NCBI GenBank assembly: GCA_034670405.1
Contig: JAXDDX010000003.1
Span: 3,015,501-3,079,500, forward strand
Length of the DNA stretch: 64,000 bases
Source of the DNA: Hoplostethus atlanticus
Taxonomy: Eukaryota; Chordata; Actinopteri; Trachichthyiformes; Trachichthyidae
Direction: 5' to 3'
The notes under the pieces are model-generated. The model saw only the letters and a program-made list of their open reading frames with translations. It searched no databases and was not told where the DNA came from. Shown one piece after another: positions 49,419-61,783 of the stretch (the stretch's first letter is position 1; each line of letters begins with the position of its first letter). A program made the translations under genes and the position numbers.

Positions 49419-50815
49419 TGAGTGTGCCTAATTCCATTAGTGCTCTTGGACCCCAGTCATTGTCTCTTCACTGTCCTCTGAGACAGCAGCCAAAACCAAT
49501 GGAGGAAACAAGCCGATGCACAACACGTCTCAGACAGATTGTTAATCAGGCGGCGCTGCGTGATATTCTGTTATATCACCTAACAGTGTTATGCTGATGT
49601 CGCACAGGGTCAGCCGGAAAGAGGGTTGTATGCCTCTTTAAAGGAGAGAGAGATGGAGTGTGCAGAGGAGATGGGGAAGGAGAAGAAGAGAAGAGGAAAA
49701 GGGAACAGAGAGAAAAGGAAAGGACGGAAAGAAAATTGGAAGAGAAGAGCAAGGGAGAGGAAAGGAGGTGAACATGACAAGAGAATATTTTTCACTACCT
49801 TTGACTGTGTGCATCACTCGCTACGGTACTGAATCATATTGCCTTTACTGACTTTACTGAACACTCTACTAATCATCACACACACACACACACGACTACA
49901 CACACATCACAGATTGATATGCTCCAGTGCTTTTAGTGCATCAGGGCTTGAGACGAGGCGGCAGCAATTAACACTCACTGACATTTGCTTCTCCTGCTGT
50001 GGTGAAGGGAATAAGAGGAACAGGAACAAGTAAAAAAGAAAGGGATGCGATCCATCTATGATACCCACACTGAACTTACAGAACCACTGCTACTGTGTAT
50101 TTAACTCTCTCCCTCTCTCTTTCTTGCTCTCTGTCTTAATTTCTCTCTCGTGCGATACAGAAACAGAGTTTAACAGAGGTGATTCAGATAGTTACAAAGT
50201 ACAGCGCATCTCTCTCACACACACACAAACAAAACCTTCAGGCTCCTTTTTGCAGGCCACTGAGAATAATCTTCAGAGGATGTGGGCTCTAAAGGATAAT
50301 GGACTGCTTCCTGTTCCTCTTAGAGAGAGCGAGAGGCAAACGAGAGGGGTGGCAGACACACAGGAAAGAGAGAGAGAGGTAAAGCGAACAGGGTCACAGA
50401 GAACGAGAGAGAGAGAGACAGACTCCAGGAGAGAAAGAAAAAAGGCAAAGTCTGGATGGGATAGACAGAGAGGAGAGGAACTGATAGTGGGGTGTGTTTT
50501 TTTACAGCTTTTACACATCTCACTATGTCACTGCTAGTCAGTGTCATGGCCTTCTCCCTCTGACTGGATGCTAATGCACATGTCACCCGATAGACATTTC
50601 CACCGCAACCTTCCTCAACATCCGCTCTCAGCACTCCTCTCTCTGTCATTTCCATCTCTGTCTGTCATCACGTCCTCCATCTATCTCTTTCCTTCTGCTT
50701 CTCACACACTCTATCCTTCACTCTAACTCCATGTCTCTCCCTCTCTGTCAATCTCTGCCTTTCTATGTCCCTCTCTCTGTTCAAGTTGAATTGTCAGCAC
50801 AGGTCCTACATTTCC

Positions 50816-50857
<42 letters not shown>

Positions 50858-51030
50858 CTTAGTCTAAGAGCAGTCACAAGAGAGAAAGAGGGAGAGAAAA
50901 ACAGGGAAGGAATGAGAGGAATAGAATATGAGAGGAGAGTCGTCATTCTTTAATTTATTTATCTCTAAAACCTGCATTTTTTTTCTCCACAGTCACACAC
51001 TTCTCACACACTGTTCATAGAGCATACATG

Positions 51031-51061
<31 letters not shown>

Positions 51062-51343
51062 CTGCAAGAACACACCAGATACACTCATTTAAACTGTCTA
51101 ATCATTACCCCGACCTACACCTAATTCTAATACTAATCTCAACTATTTTATTCTAGCCGGAATGACATCACTTCACAAAAATGTCCTCACTTTGAAAGTC
51201 TAAAAATCAAACTGGTGATGGATAGACGTACACACACACACACACACACACCCACACAGGTAGAAATATGAGATCTCTTCTTGGATTTGCTTTCCTATGG
51301 GTATGCACACACACATACACAGGCATGCATACACTCTCTCTGA

Positions 51344-51392
<49 letters not shown>

Positions 51393-51808
51393 GTTCACAC
51401 ACACACATTATCTCTATGTCTCTATATATTGCCTCTATACAGTTGCCTCGCTATATGCACAAAATAATTGCTCACCAACCCCCTTGTTAACTTTGTCTAA
51501 TATGACCACCGACTTTAGCCAGAGAAGATGGAAGTCAGTCACAGGCACAGTCACTGTCGTGGCATCCCTGAACTCCCACTGCCTCACGGCTCTGACCACT
51601 GCTACAGTCCAACAGGGACCTCTACAGGCCATACGTGGAAGAAGTCCTCTCACCTAACTCGGAGATTAGATTACAAGATGGATTCTTAAAGGCATCCCAC
51701 TCAATCACTGTCATAAATCACACTGTCTGTCTGTCTGTCACTGTTTCTCTCATGGCCTCCCTCAAACACATGCACACAGTAACAAACACCTTGTCTTAAG
51801 GGCTACCC

Positions 51809-51845
<37 letters not shown>

Positions 51846-52405
51846 CAATCAGCATTGTCTGCATGTGGCCAGTTTGGTGAGTTCAGTTCGTTGGATCCGA
51901 GACCAATCAATGACCTATTAATTTGAGACGGGGCAGGCATACCTCCAAGCCACCATCAAAGTATTTGACAATCCCCCATTAGGCCACATGGCGATCAATA
52001 CCAGTTATGTCGATATTAGGCAACTTCTACTTTCTGACAGCAATATTGTAATTAAAAAGAGAGGTGTGGAAATAATAGGTTGTCAATAGCAGATTGAGTC
52101 GCTGGCATGTGCTTCTGGTTGCATAAGGGATGCAGCTAGCTTGAACTGAAACTCAAATGGCTTTGACGAGTCACAGTTCGATGATGAAGGCGCTTTCCCA
52201 CCTATGTGCAGCAAAGCACAACCTATGTTATAACACTACAGTAAGACTTTTAGCAATGAGACAACATTTTTTTTGCAGTGGCTCAAGACATAATATTGCT
52301 CAAGGTTTGTGAAAGTGCTTGGGTGAGTCAGACTGAAAAGGTAGTGAGTGGAAAAGGAAACACAGGAATGCTTCCTCCTGTAAGCAACATAATATCACTA
52401 GAGAG
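48422..52405. other. Intergenic with dense microsatellites, no gene seen
   Basis: It contains (CA)n at 49378-49413 and 49877-49892, a purine tract at 49645-49770, (CT)n at 50818-50854, (CA)n at 51039-51060 and 51231-51250, (CT)n at about 51347-51391 and (AG)n at 51812-51840. 51845-52110 is free of simple repeats. The frames at 50058-50655 are compositional. Confidence 0.55.
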
Positions 52406-53338
52406 CTTGTGTATGGAGTCAGTTAACTCTCAATAGTCACAAATGAATACAACACGATTCACAAATATATTTTGCGATTTATATATAAATGTCTCTGTTC
52501 ACAAATATATTTTTCAATGCACACACAAATGTGTATCGTTTCATATAAATGTAAAACAAATATATAAATGACAGAATGTTCACAAATAAATTAGTGTTCA
52601 CAAATGTCTGTTTCCGATGCACACACAAATACGTCTCGTTTTATATAAATGTAAAACAAATCCACAAATATACTTAGTTAAAAACAGCTGCAGTGTTCAT
52701 CTAAAACATATTTAAATGTTGTTACATTTATATACAGATTGTCGAATCTGCGTTTAGAAACCTCCAGACGAGTTGTGAACCTCGTTACATTTGTGTGTGG
52801 ATTTTTGAGAGTTACCTGAGGTGGTTAGATTCACAAATGCATTTTTTCTAAAGGGCCTTTCTCTGTAGCCTATCAGACGTCTCTTTCAAGTTCAGCCAAT
52901 CACACCAGCGTGTGATTTCAATGCTGCGTTCAACGTCCCTAATCCCGACGAGTTTGGCGTCCGGTAGCAGTACTCCAAGTGTAAATTAAACATAACATGT
53001 TTAGCCAATAATCCCCTTGTTGTTCGTGATTGAATACATTTGAATTATGATCGTCTGATTTTGCTAACAATGTGTTATTTACACAGCTAGAAAAGTTAGC
53101 TAGGTAATATTTGAACCATGTTAGGCACACTACAAACTGAGGGTTAAGACAAATCTCCGACAATCATCGGCAAGATGGGGGGGGGGACGCTGCACAAGCA
53201 ACAAAAGGAAACCACAAATGTAGTATTTTCTTCGTTAATAAAGATTTAAAAAATATTATAACCATCGTATTATCTTAGTTTAATGTCGTTTCAATGTATT
53301 ATAGACCTTTTCTTTATGACAAGCATAACAAAAAATCG

Positions 53339-53704
53339 CTAGTATGCCGATGTCTCTACTTCGCTAGTTAACGTTACAACATTGTTTTTAGGCTGATTTG
53401 TGCATGACAGTCCCGCATTTTGACATATTTCCATGTTGCATTTCTCCCCTTTGATGGCATATGACGCCGAAATATAACTAAAGTCCAGCAGCGAAGTTGC
53501 TGCACTTGTTACAGCTCCTCTAACACCAGTGCAGACTGGCAGGGTAACGGTAGGAGCACGGCTTGCTAGCCTACAGAGCACCGCTAACACTATTCTGTCA
53601 AGAAGTGGTCTGGTAATGAAGCAGTGGTCTTTTTTATTTGATGACTTGTTTGATCGATTAGTAGCGTGAAACGTATAAGTTGTGAACGAATCGCGAGCGT
53701 CCAT
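53339..53704 (-). CDS. 121-codon frame in the unique arm of the palindromic element
   Basis: ATG (53704) to TAG on the minus strand. The N-terminus reads MDARDSFTTYTFHATNRSNK. The middle has VLCRLASRAPTVTLPVC and the C-terminal half carries several cysteines (KGEKCNMEICQNAGLSC). It lies in a CpG-richer part of the only single-copy segment inside the palindrome. I recognise no domain and no transposase signature. Length and cysteine content are suggestive but not proof; a chance frame is a real alternative. Confidence 0.25.
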   Translation of the reverse strand: MDARDSFTTYTFHATNRSNKSSNKKDHCFITRPLLDRIVLAVLCRLASRAPTVTLPVCTGVRGAVTSAATSLLDFSYISASYAIKGEKCNMEICQNAGLSCTNQPKNNVVTLTSEVETSAY

Positions 53705-53964
53705 GCTTTTCTATCGCCATCAGATGAATGGCAAATGTCACTGTGATAATACCATTATTGCCATAGTAATGTCCGATAACAAACTTGTCGCGTCTGTTTA
53801 CGTAAACGTCATCGATGACGTATCAGAGTCTTGAAGGGTTGTCCCATTTTATAGGGAGAGATTTCAACCACTACCCCTTGTAACTCTGTTCCGAGGGCCA
53901 AGCCGAAGGGCGAGGGGCACTTGAAAACGAGTCGTAGGGGTGAAAATGAGAAATGTGATTCGAC

Positions 53965-55000
53965 CTAAATGTAGAAGAGACTTTGGCATTGTTTCATGAA
54001 CTGGGTGAAGGGGAATCTGTTGGTGGACGTTGCAGTACGTGTTTCCCAGTGGGACCTTTGAGGGAGTAACACAGGGGGCGGAGTCCAATCGAAGACTGTC
54101 GCGGAAGTCATAGAGCTGTACTGCCCAAGATATGTTTGATATCAGACAGGTGTTTGAAGATACGTCGTTGTTTGTACTTATTGCTATAATCAAACACTTA
54201 TTCAAACAGTGGATAAGTGTCAGACTTGAGCGATGTGGACTGGAGCGAGGAGGAGTGTTCGTCTGATTCTGGCTATGAGCCAGAGGGACCGTAGTCCCCG
54301 TTATACCGGGTAGGCATAGGTTATTATTTTTTCACGTAGGCCTAATTTATGTTATTTCGGGTTTAGGGCTAGGTTGAATTAGTTCGCTGTCAAACGGATC
54401 GCGCCTCTGTAGATTAGATCAGATTGCTCTTTATTGTAGTATAGGTCCTATACATTCATGGAAGCACAGCTGCTTCAAAGTGCAACGTTGTGCAAAGTTT
54501 AAAAAATAAGTTGTAAAAAGCGGAACAATGTAATCTAATGTAATGTAATCTATACAGAGGCGCGATCCGATTGACGGCGAACTAATTCAACCTATCCCTA
54601 AACCCGAAATAACATAAATTAGGCCTACGTGAAAAAATAATAACCTATGCCTACCAGGTATAACGGGAACTACAGTCCCTCTGGCTCATAGCCGGAATCA
54701 GACGAACACTCCTCCTCGCTCCAGTCCACATCGCTCAAGTCTGAGACGTCTCCACTGTTTCAATAAGTGTTTAATTATAGCAATAAGTACAAACAACAAC
54801 GTATCTTCAAACACCTGACTGATATCAAACATATCTCGGGCAGTACAACTGTATCTCTCACGCGACAGTCTTCGACTGGACTCCGCCCCCTGTGTTACTC
54901 CCTCAAAGGTCCCACTGGGAAACACGTACTGCAACGTCCACCAACTATTCCCCTTCACCCAGTTCATGAAACAATGTCAAAGTCTCTTCTACATTTAGTC
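53965..55000. repeat. Inner inverted repeat pair (about 450-bp arms)
   Basis: Left arm 53965-54411 and right arm 54549-55000 are inverted copies differing by scattered substitutions and a few indels. In a frame of either copy, read outside-in, an acidic segment DVDWSEEECSSDSGYEPEG ends at a TAG. The right copy also has EEQEDEEREDEEIKPKTKCR earlier in the same phase, broken by stops. This suggests that the arm derives from coding DNA. Confidence 0.75.
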
Positions 55001-55684
55001 TTCGGTTTGATCTCTTCATCCTCTCTCTCCTCATCCTCTTGCTCCTCAAATAGCAGGCAATAGTGGACAATCCTGACGCAACTCAAATAGACTACTGCTC
55101 TGTGTTTCGGATTGAGATTGTTTTGGGGTGCTCATCGGGATTAGGAACGTTGAACGCAGCATTGAAATCACACGCTGGTGTGATGATTGGCTGAACTTGA
55201 AAGAGACGTCTGATAGGCTACAGAGAAAGGACCTTTAGAAAAAATGCATTTGTGAATCTAACCACGTCGGGTAACTCTCAAAAATCCACACACAAATGTA
55301 ATGAGGTTCACAACTCGTCTGGAGGTTTCTAAACGCAAATTCGACAATCTGTATATAAATGTAACAACATTTAAATATGTTTTAGATGAACACTGCAGCT
55401 GTTTTTAACTAAGTATATTTGTGGATTTGTTTTACATTTATATAAAACGAGACGTATTTGTGTGTGCATCGGAAACAGACATTTGTGAACACTAATTTAT
55501 TTGTGAACCTTCTGTCATTTATATATATATTTGTTTTACATTTATATGAAACGATACACATTTGTGTGTGCATTGAAAAATATATTTGTGAACAGAGACA
55601 TTTATATATAAATCGCAAAATATATTTGTGAATCGTGTTGTATTCATTTGTGACTATTGAGAGTTAACTGACTCCATACTTGTG

Positions 55685-56299
55685 GTGTTCCCTCAACACA
55701 CACATAGAAATGTATTAAAGATAACACAGCAGGTGTTAAAGAAGTGTTAACAAGACAAGACATGATTTTTTTCATATTAACAAATATTTTGCACGTTCAG
55801 TGCATCTGTATGTGCATTTGTTGACGTATCTCAACACAGTTTTTGACAGTGAAGTTTTCAGGTTTCCCCCCAACTTTTCAGAGTAACTGCCTATTCACAT
55901 AGCTCTTAATTTGATTAGCCTGGGCTTGAATATGAGATGGGGAAAAGGGCATGGTCGTGCATTTTTTTTTAAATGAAAAACTGGCTTTGATGGTAGGGGC
56001 ATATGTTGATAACATAATTAGAGTGTGGTATTTGATGTCTTTGCAGAGTTTATTACGCCACATCTCTAGCTTGAATAGATGCTCCTAGACTGTCTGACAT
56101 TTACCTTCATGTTTCCCCTCCCCTCCGTTTTTTGATCTCTCCATTTCATGAAGTATTTTAATTGGGGCTTTTAATCGATAGACAACGCCCACATTCTGGC
56201 TTTTACTCCTGAGTTGGGTCCTCTGCTTTGGAATATGACAGTTGAACCCCTCTCTTAACAAGCTCAAACTGTGGGTGAACCCCACATGACTAGCATGAC
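55685..56299. other. Intergenic, no gene seen
   Basis: AT-rich, with no frame or element recognised. Confidence 0.5.
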
Positions 56300-56455
56300 C
56301 TGCTCTTTTATGTCCATACTGTCAACCCTGCCCTGGCTTATTCAGTTATCTCAACTTATGTGCTTTTATTCTGTGTTTATTGTTATGCACCAAAACACCA
56401 AGTCAAATTCCTTGTATGCGAAAACATACTTGGCAATAAACCTGAGTCTGAACTT
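56300..56455 (+). repeat. LINE 3' tail
   Basis: It contains CACCAAAACACCAAGTCAAA, TTCCTTGTATGCGAAAACAT and ACTTGGCAATAAACCTGAGT, the familiar end of a fish LINE family, with an AATAAA signal. It is 5'-truncated. Confidence 0.6.
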
Positions 56456-56570
56456 GAAAAAAAGTCTATATATTTGGTGACAATGGTTTCAACGTTTTCT
56501 CAGGGGAACCTTTTTTCAAAATGATTTTGCAGGAATTTTTGGAGACAATTTACACAACTTGGCTGGGTCT

Positions 56571-56768
56571 CTGAGTAGCCCCTCCCAAGGTTTCTTCATT
56601 TTTTTCCTAAAAGGTTTTGTGGGAGTTTTTCCTCGTCCTCTGTTGAGGGTCCAAGGCTGGGGGATGTTGTGTACTAACCATTTATTGTTTCACATGTTGG
56701 GCACTGTGAAGCCCTTAGAGACTGTAACGGTGATTAAGGGCTATACAAATAAAATGTGATTTGATTTC
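56571..56768 (+). repeat. SINE/LINE 3' end ending GGGCTATACAAATAAAATG
   Basis: CCTCCCAAGGTTTCTTCATT, GGGAGTTTTTCCTCGTCCTC and a terminal GGGCTATACAAATAAAATG followed by TGATTTGATTT match a very common fish retroelement end, with a short TGATT tail repeat. It sits 115 bases after another LINE tail in the same orientation. Confidence 0.65.
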
Positions 56769-57122
56769 ATACATACATACATACAAACCACACTTTGAAA
56801 GCTGTGGCTCGGACCACATTCACCAGCGAATGACTAGGAGTCCCCAGAGGATGGGTCTGCTGAGATGGAGGCCCAAGCAGCTGTCAATACATTGTTTGTT
56901 ATCAATTATTATTGACAGCTGTGCGGGGTGGTGAAAGAACTGCCTTTGGACCTCCTGAGGCGCTGGTAGTATGGATTATGTATTGTATTTATATGTACTG
57001 ATCTGATGTATTGGCCTTTTTGTCGCAGTCCCATGTGAAGCTGCTGAGTTTTGTCGACAATTGCTTCTATGTCTTTAAGCGTGATGTGTTGGTGAAGATG
57101 TGGACAAAAATTAATAATTTAA

Positions 57123-57162
<40 letters not shown>

Positions 57163-58994
57163 ACGTTACAAGGCCTTGCATCAGTTTTTATGCCTTTGCA
57201 GTGCTACAAAACAGACCGCTTGTATTTGACTCTCACTCCCCTATCTTACCCCCCTTAAAAAATAGCTTTCTTTTAGTCTGCGTACCCCCTACTGCTCTCA
57301 GTCTGCAGCGCTTTTCTTACTTTCTCTTCACTCCTCCATTCGCCGACTACACATCTCCGCTTCAATCTTTCCTTTCAAACTTGCTGCCTCTGTGCTTGCG
57401 TTACCAGTCTGATAAAGTGACTCAAGGCATCACAACACCTGGGCTCAACTATATGATATTGTTCAAACAGGCACCAATATTGTAAGGTATCATTCACGGT
57501 ACTAACAACTGTGGCTTCTTCTCAGGGCAGATTCCTCTGCGGTTCAAAACCCACAAGCCCTGTGCCCGCCAGGATAATCATACTTGCTACTGATCAAGCA
57601 AATTTGAAAGTGCAGTCATGAATTAAATGAAGGATAAACTATCCATCAGAGCAGTGAGTTTAACTAACTTCTTCAACTATTCACACCGATAGCAACTCCT
57701 GTTAAAGGGTTGAGCTTAATCATCAGTGTTACATGTATCATTCATGCTAGCGAGGGTATTTTTCAGAGGTGTGAATTTAATCAACTTCTTCAGCTTTGTG
57801 ACGTCTGCATGTGATTGTTTGTGTATGTACAGTATGCATATATAGACATGTATACATCCCCATACGTTCGTGCACGTGCCTGATCGTGCCTGCGTATACG
57901 AATGAGCGCCTGTGTGTTGCACGCTCCTGCAAAGCTGCTACCTTCAAACACAGCAGCAGCAGCAGCGCATTTATCAATGAAGATCACCTATCAATAATTG
58001 AAGGAAATACTTTCAGTGACTTCATCAACTGCATTACGTCGTACCGTCTCTGCGTTCACATTTAACTTCATTCCGCGTGATCACGTAGGTTCTCGGTCAG
58101 CGATTGAAGTTGGGTATGTAACGCAGAAGGATCGGGGGGTTGCCAATTCTATCAACGTCCCTCCTTCTGGGGAATTCCAATTCTGCTCTTTCCCTCCAAG
58201 CAGCATGCATTATAGATCAATACTCAATACATCACAGCCCATAATTCCAGTTACTCAGCACTGCACTATTATCTGTCAGCGGGATGGGTGCCCGTTGGTA
58301 CTGTAGCAAGGCAACAGGCTTCCAAAGTGACAAAGTGGTTAACCTATAAATTGAAGATTTATGTTTTCTTTTATTAGTGTGCATTTAGGCAGAAAAAAGA
58401 CACTATTGTTTTCAGACCTTATGATTTGATTAATTATGAGTATGAATTGTAGTTGTTGTTTGTTACTCTCTCAGTGCACATAGGGAAGAAAGGAACTGTA
58501 TTGACAAAAGTTGTTTCTTGTGCACGTGTAAGAGATTCCTAATTAAAGATTGTGGACAGTTTGTGCTGAAAGGTTCGCCTTTGCTACAGAAATATGGCTT
58601 CTGATTGAAATGGAAGTTAGCCAAGCAGACGTGACTGTAAGAGACCAAATGTTTCTGGGGAAGAAAGTTTCATAAACAGCATTAGATATTGTGAAAGGGT
58701 ACTTTTTTTGTAATTAGAAGAGAAAGTAGAATACGATGAATGAGATGATCAAAGACAAAGAGCAAAAAAAAATAAGTAGTTGGTAGTAAAAGTAGTAGTA
58801 AACGACTGTTAGGTTTGAAAGAGTAGTTAGTAACGAGATGGAGAGAGAAAGAGTTGCAGAGAGAGAGGGAGAAGGAAGAGAAGAATCAATACTTAACCTG
58901 GAGGCTGAACAGAAGGCTAGCCTGTTCCTCTTCTAAGTGAACAGCACTGCTCATGATGTTACACACACATCACACCGTCAAGGTGAGTTTTGAG

Positions 58995-59037
<43 letters not shown>

Positions 59038-59439
59038 GGCCTGGTGGGGGGACCAGGTGGCACTCCAGGTGTGTGGGAGGAAGTAAACCTTGGCAGACAG
59101 ATACGATGGGCACAGTGTTCAAAGAGGACACACACACAATATATAAGCCTTTTGCTGATCAAGAGCATGACTTCTCTAACCCATTGCCAATTTAAGTACA
59201 GGATCTCTAACCAAAGGGGCATCTGAAGTTGAACTCTAACACTCTCTCCAGTTTTGTGTAGTATTGGAATGCTTTTAGAGGGTGACAAAAAAGAGGGAGC
59301 ACAACATAATAGTCACAGTCTTAAAAATACCAGTTGCAGATGTGGGATAACTGCAACTCCCAAGAACATACTGCCACCTTTTTTTTTTCTTTGTTTATGT
59401 ATTAATAAGCTGTTATCTCACAACTGATATTTTTTTTAT
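56769..59439. other. Intergenic, no gene seen
   Basis: (GT)n at 57125-57160 and 58998-59034. Frames between 57716 and 58306 overlap on both strands with no domains. Confidence 0.5.
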
Positions 59440-61083
59440 TATAGTTTTTTACAATCACTTTGTCACTAATTTCAGAACCTTGATGTCATTTTTCAAAACT
59501 CTAGACACAAAACTCAAAACGGTCATCACTTGTAACACAGGCTGTCCAATGTTCAAAACATTGCATTGTGCGTCCATATCTTTAAAGACACCTTGCACTT
59601 GCAGAATCACTGGTTCAAATAACTCATTTATCATGAAATACCAGACGAACATTAAGTTAGATCACACACACACAAGACACCAATAGTTTCACTGTTTAGT
59701 TGTTCGTACAATCATTAAATATTGTAGTACAAAATATGTGATACGTGTTTCATTATGGTATTACACATAAATACATCACTGTAAAAGGACTAGTAGAGAG
59801 AATACTACAGACACAGTGGAATCATTGCAAAAATAATTAGCTACAAAAAAAAATACAGTAAAACATCAACTGCAGTGTTCCTCACCTGGCTTACTGTAAA
59901 AAGCAAAACAAAGGATCGATTACTGTACTTCTATATTTCCATCAACCCTGTCTTGTGGATTTGGCCACAAGTTCTCATCCACATCACAATGGATGTTTTC
60001 ATCCCAAACATCTTGGGAACAATCTTCAGGCATGGTGAATCCAGGCCTGACACTGGTCTGCCGTGATGTCACTGCATGCATCATCCATGGCCTGGAGAAG
60101 GGTGACTTGTTCATCAGGGCGCCTATCATATACCTTCCACCTCCATGTGGACAAAAATTCCTCAATCGGGTTAAGGAAAGGAGAGTATGGGGGTAAGTAC
60201 AGGGTGGTAAATTGTGGATGGGCCTGAAACCATGCTTGCACCATTTGAGCATGGTGGAACCTGACATTATCCAATACAATACGACACCTCTCAGAAGGGG
60301 TGCTTGTCCCCTGTCGTTCCTTTGACCACCACGTCTTCCTCGTCTTCCTCCTCCCACTGCTTGACCTCTATTGTGACCTGGATCACCTGCCGGCTCCATG
60401 TTATCGCTATGTTGTTGTAGGTGGATACCACTCATTTTACTGTATACTCGTACCACAATGTGAAATCAATCATCAGTAACGAGTTGGCAGTATTGGAAAA
60501 GCAATTACAAGGGCCTGCATACATACAGTAATGTCAAATCTGAAAACATGGTCTGGAAAGTGATACATGGGACCATAGAAACAGTGTCTGATAAAGAATG
60601 ATGATCAAATATTACACCCATAGTTATGTAGTCCAGTTGGTTCATGTTCCACGTAATTGGTGTCAATGGATCTCGTTATCCTGAAACTTTCATGATCTAA
60701 ACATGGAATATTGTTCTTCAGTTTCCATAAAACTAAGCATTAAGAGTAATGCAACAGTTACTTATCATTTTGATCAGTTGTATCAATTGATAGTTAGATC
60801 ATTGTAATGAAATGAACAGACAGTCGTCTCAGATGTAATGTGTGAATTGCATTTTGAACTGGTAATACTTTGATGTTAAGTTGTGTCATTTTGAACAGGT
60901 GATTTTAGTTCAATGAACCAATGATCTGAGGTTTCTGTGTGTTGTATCCAAGCAATTGGAAAAAGTGTTAGAGTTTTGAAAAATGTGCATTTTGATCATC
61001 GGTTGTGAGTTTTGTGTCTAGAGTTTTGAAAAATGACATCAAGGTTCTGAAATTAGTGACAAAGTGATTGTAAAAAAACTGTA
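59440..61083 (-). mobile_element. Tc1-like transposon, about 1.64 kb, internally deleted
   Basis: The ends are inverted repeats of about 77 bp. The left starts TATAGTTTTTTACAATCACT and the complement of the right starts TACAGTTTTTTTACAATCAC. Both continue through TTTGTCACTAATTTCAGAAC to GACACAAAACTCA. TA target sites lie at 59440-59441 and 61082-61083. The transposase lies on the minus strand and is broken (see next entry). Confidence 0.85.
59920..60456 (-). pseudogene. Tc1-like DDE transposase, deleted and frameshifted
   Basis: Two phases carry the protein. The N-terminal piece (60456 downward) holds an Arg/Gly-rich stretch (GGGRRGRRGGQRNDRG), usual at the start of this fish transposase group. 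It then joins directly to the C-terminal half of the catalytic domain in another phase (60274-60026): DNVRFHHAQMVQAWF, LYLPPYSPFLNPIEEFLS, WRWKVYDRRP and ITADQCQAWI. The second catalytic Asp (DNVRFHH) and the Glu (NPIEE) are present, 35 residues apart (DD35E spacing). The first Asp and the DNA-binding helix-turn-helix region are missing. The last residues (ENIHCDVDENLWPNPQDRVD) return to the first phase. It cannot encode an active transposase. Confidence 0.85.
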
Positions 61084-61666
61084 TATTATTTGTTTTCTGT
61101 CCCTCAAGAGTCTTCTCTACTGTCCCCACATAGAGCCAGGTCTGTTTCTGGCCCTGGCAGATCAGGCTAAAATATCCCCCAAGTGTCCTACAGTCAGGAT
61201 CATCACAGCTCTTTTTGTAATTCAGTGGAACAAAGACAATCTTAGTGCTGAGATACTATTGGGAAACCAAACCCAGCTCTATTAAAGTCTACCTGAGCTC
61301 GCATTATCTGCACAGCTTCCCTGCTATTTCCAACTCTATTCCCAGAGGGTTTCCTATGGATTTTCCTGCACATTCCTACTCCCTCTTTCTCTCTGATAGA
61401 TTAGCCTTTCAGGCAGCCATCCCAGAATCATGCCAGCCAGATCAATGGGAATTAAAGAGTGTGATTGGGGGTTGGAGAGGTTTATGTCAAACGCATTCTG
61501 TAACATGAAAGTAATAGATAAGAGAATAGATATCTAGTATCTCGTGATGAAAGGGGAATAATCTGACAGCTCATGGTCATTGTTATACACATTCATGTGC
61601 ACAAATGAAGGAACGCTGAGGCTTAGCACTTGATGCAGCATTCATTCATTCAGAATTGAGATGAAA
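61084..61666. other. Intergenic, no gene seen
   Basis: Two short plus-strand frames (61064-61285 and 61245-61508) have no domains. Nothing else is supported. Confidence 0.5.
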
Positions 61667-61783
61667 CTGATCGGTAGTGATGGGAAGACCGACTCTTTTA
61701 ACTAACTCGATTCTTTCGAGCCGTCCGATAGAAGTGCATCGATTCTGAATCGATTCATTATGATTCACCAACAAAAACATACC

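Larger units (their letters stand above)
52412..55678. mobile_element. 3.27-kb doubly palindromic transposon with 6-bp target duplication
   Basis: Outer arms of about 540 bp (52412-52951 and 55131-55678) are inverted copies. Both outer ends read TATGGAGTCAGTTAACTCTC, then AATAGTCACAAATGAATAC. Perfect CTTGTG copies flank the element (52406-52411 and 55679-55684). The arms contain many CACAAATATAT/TTTATATAAAT words. Inside lies a second inverted pair of about 450 bp (53965-54411 and 54549-55000) around a 137-bp spacer. A 1-kb single-copy segment (52952-53964) lies only on the left. Arm similarity is high, suggesting a fairly young insertion. No known transposase was recognised. A 6-bp duplication is unusual; Dada-type elements are one possibility, but the superfamily is unassigned. 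Confidence 0.85.

Noticed and set aside
50058-50655. Frames of 159 and 111 codons on opposite strands
   Set aside because: They are low-complexity GAGA/CTCT composition with no domain.
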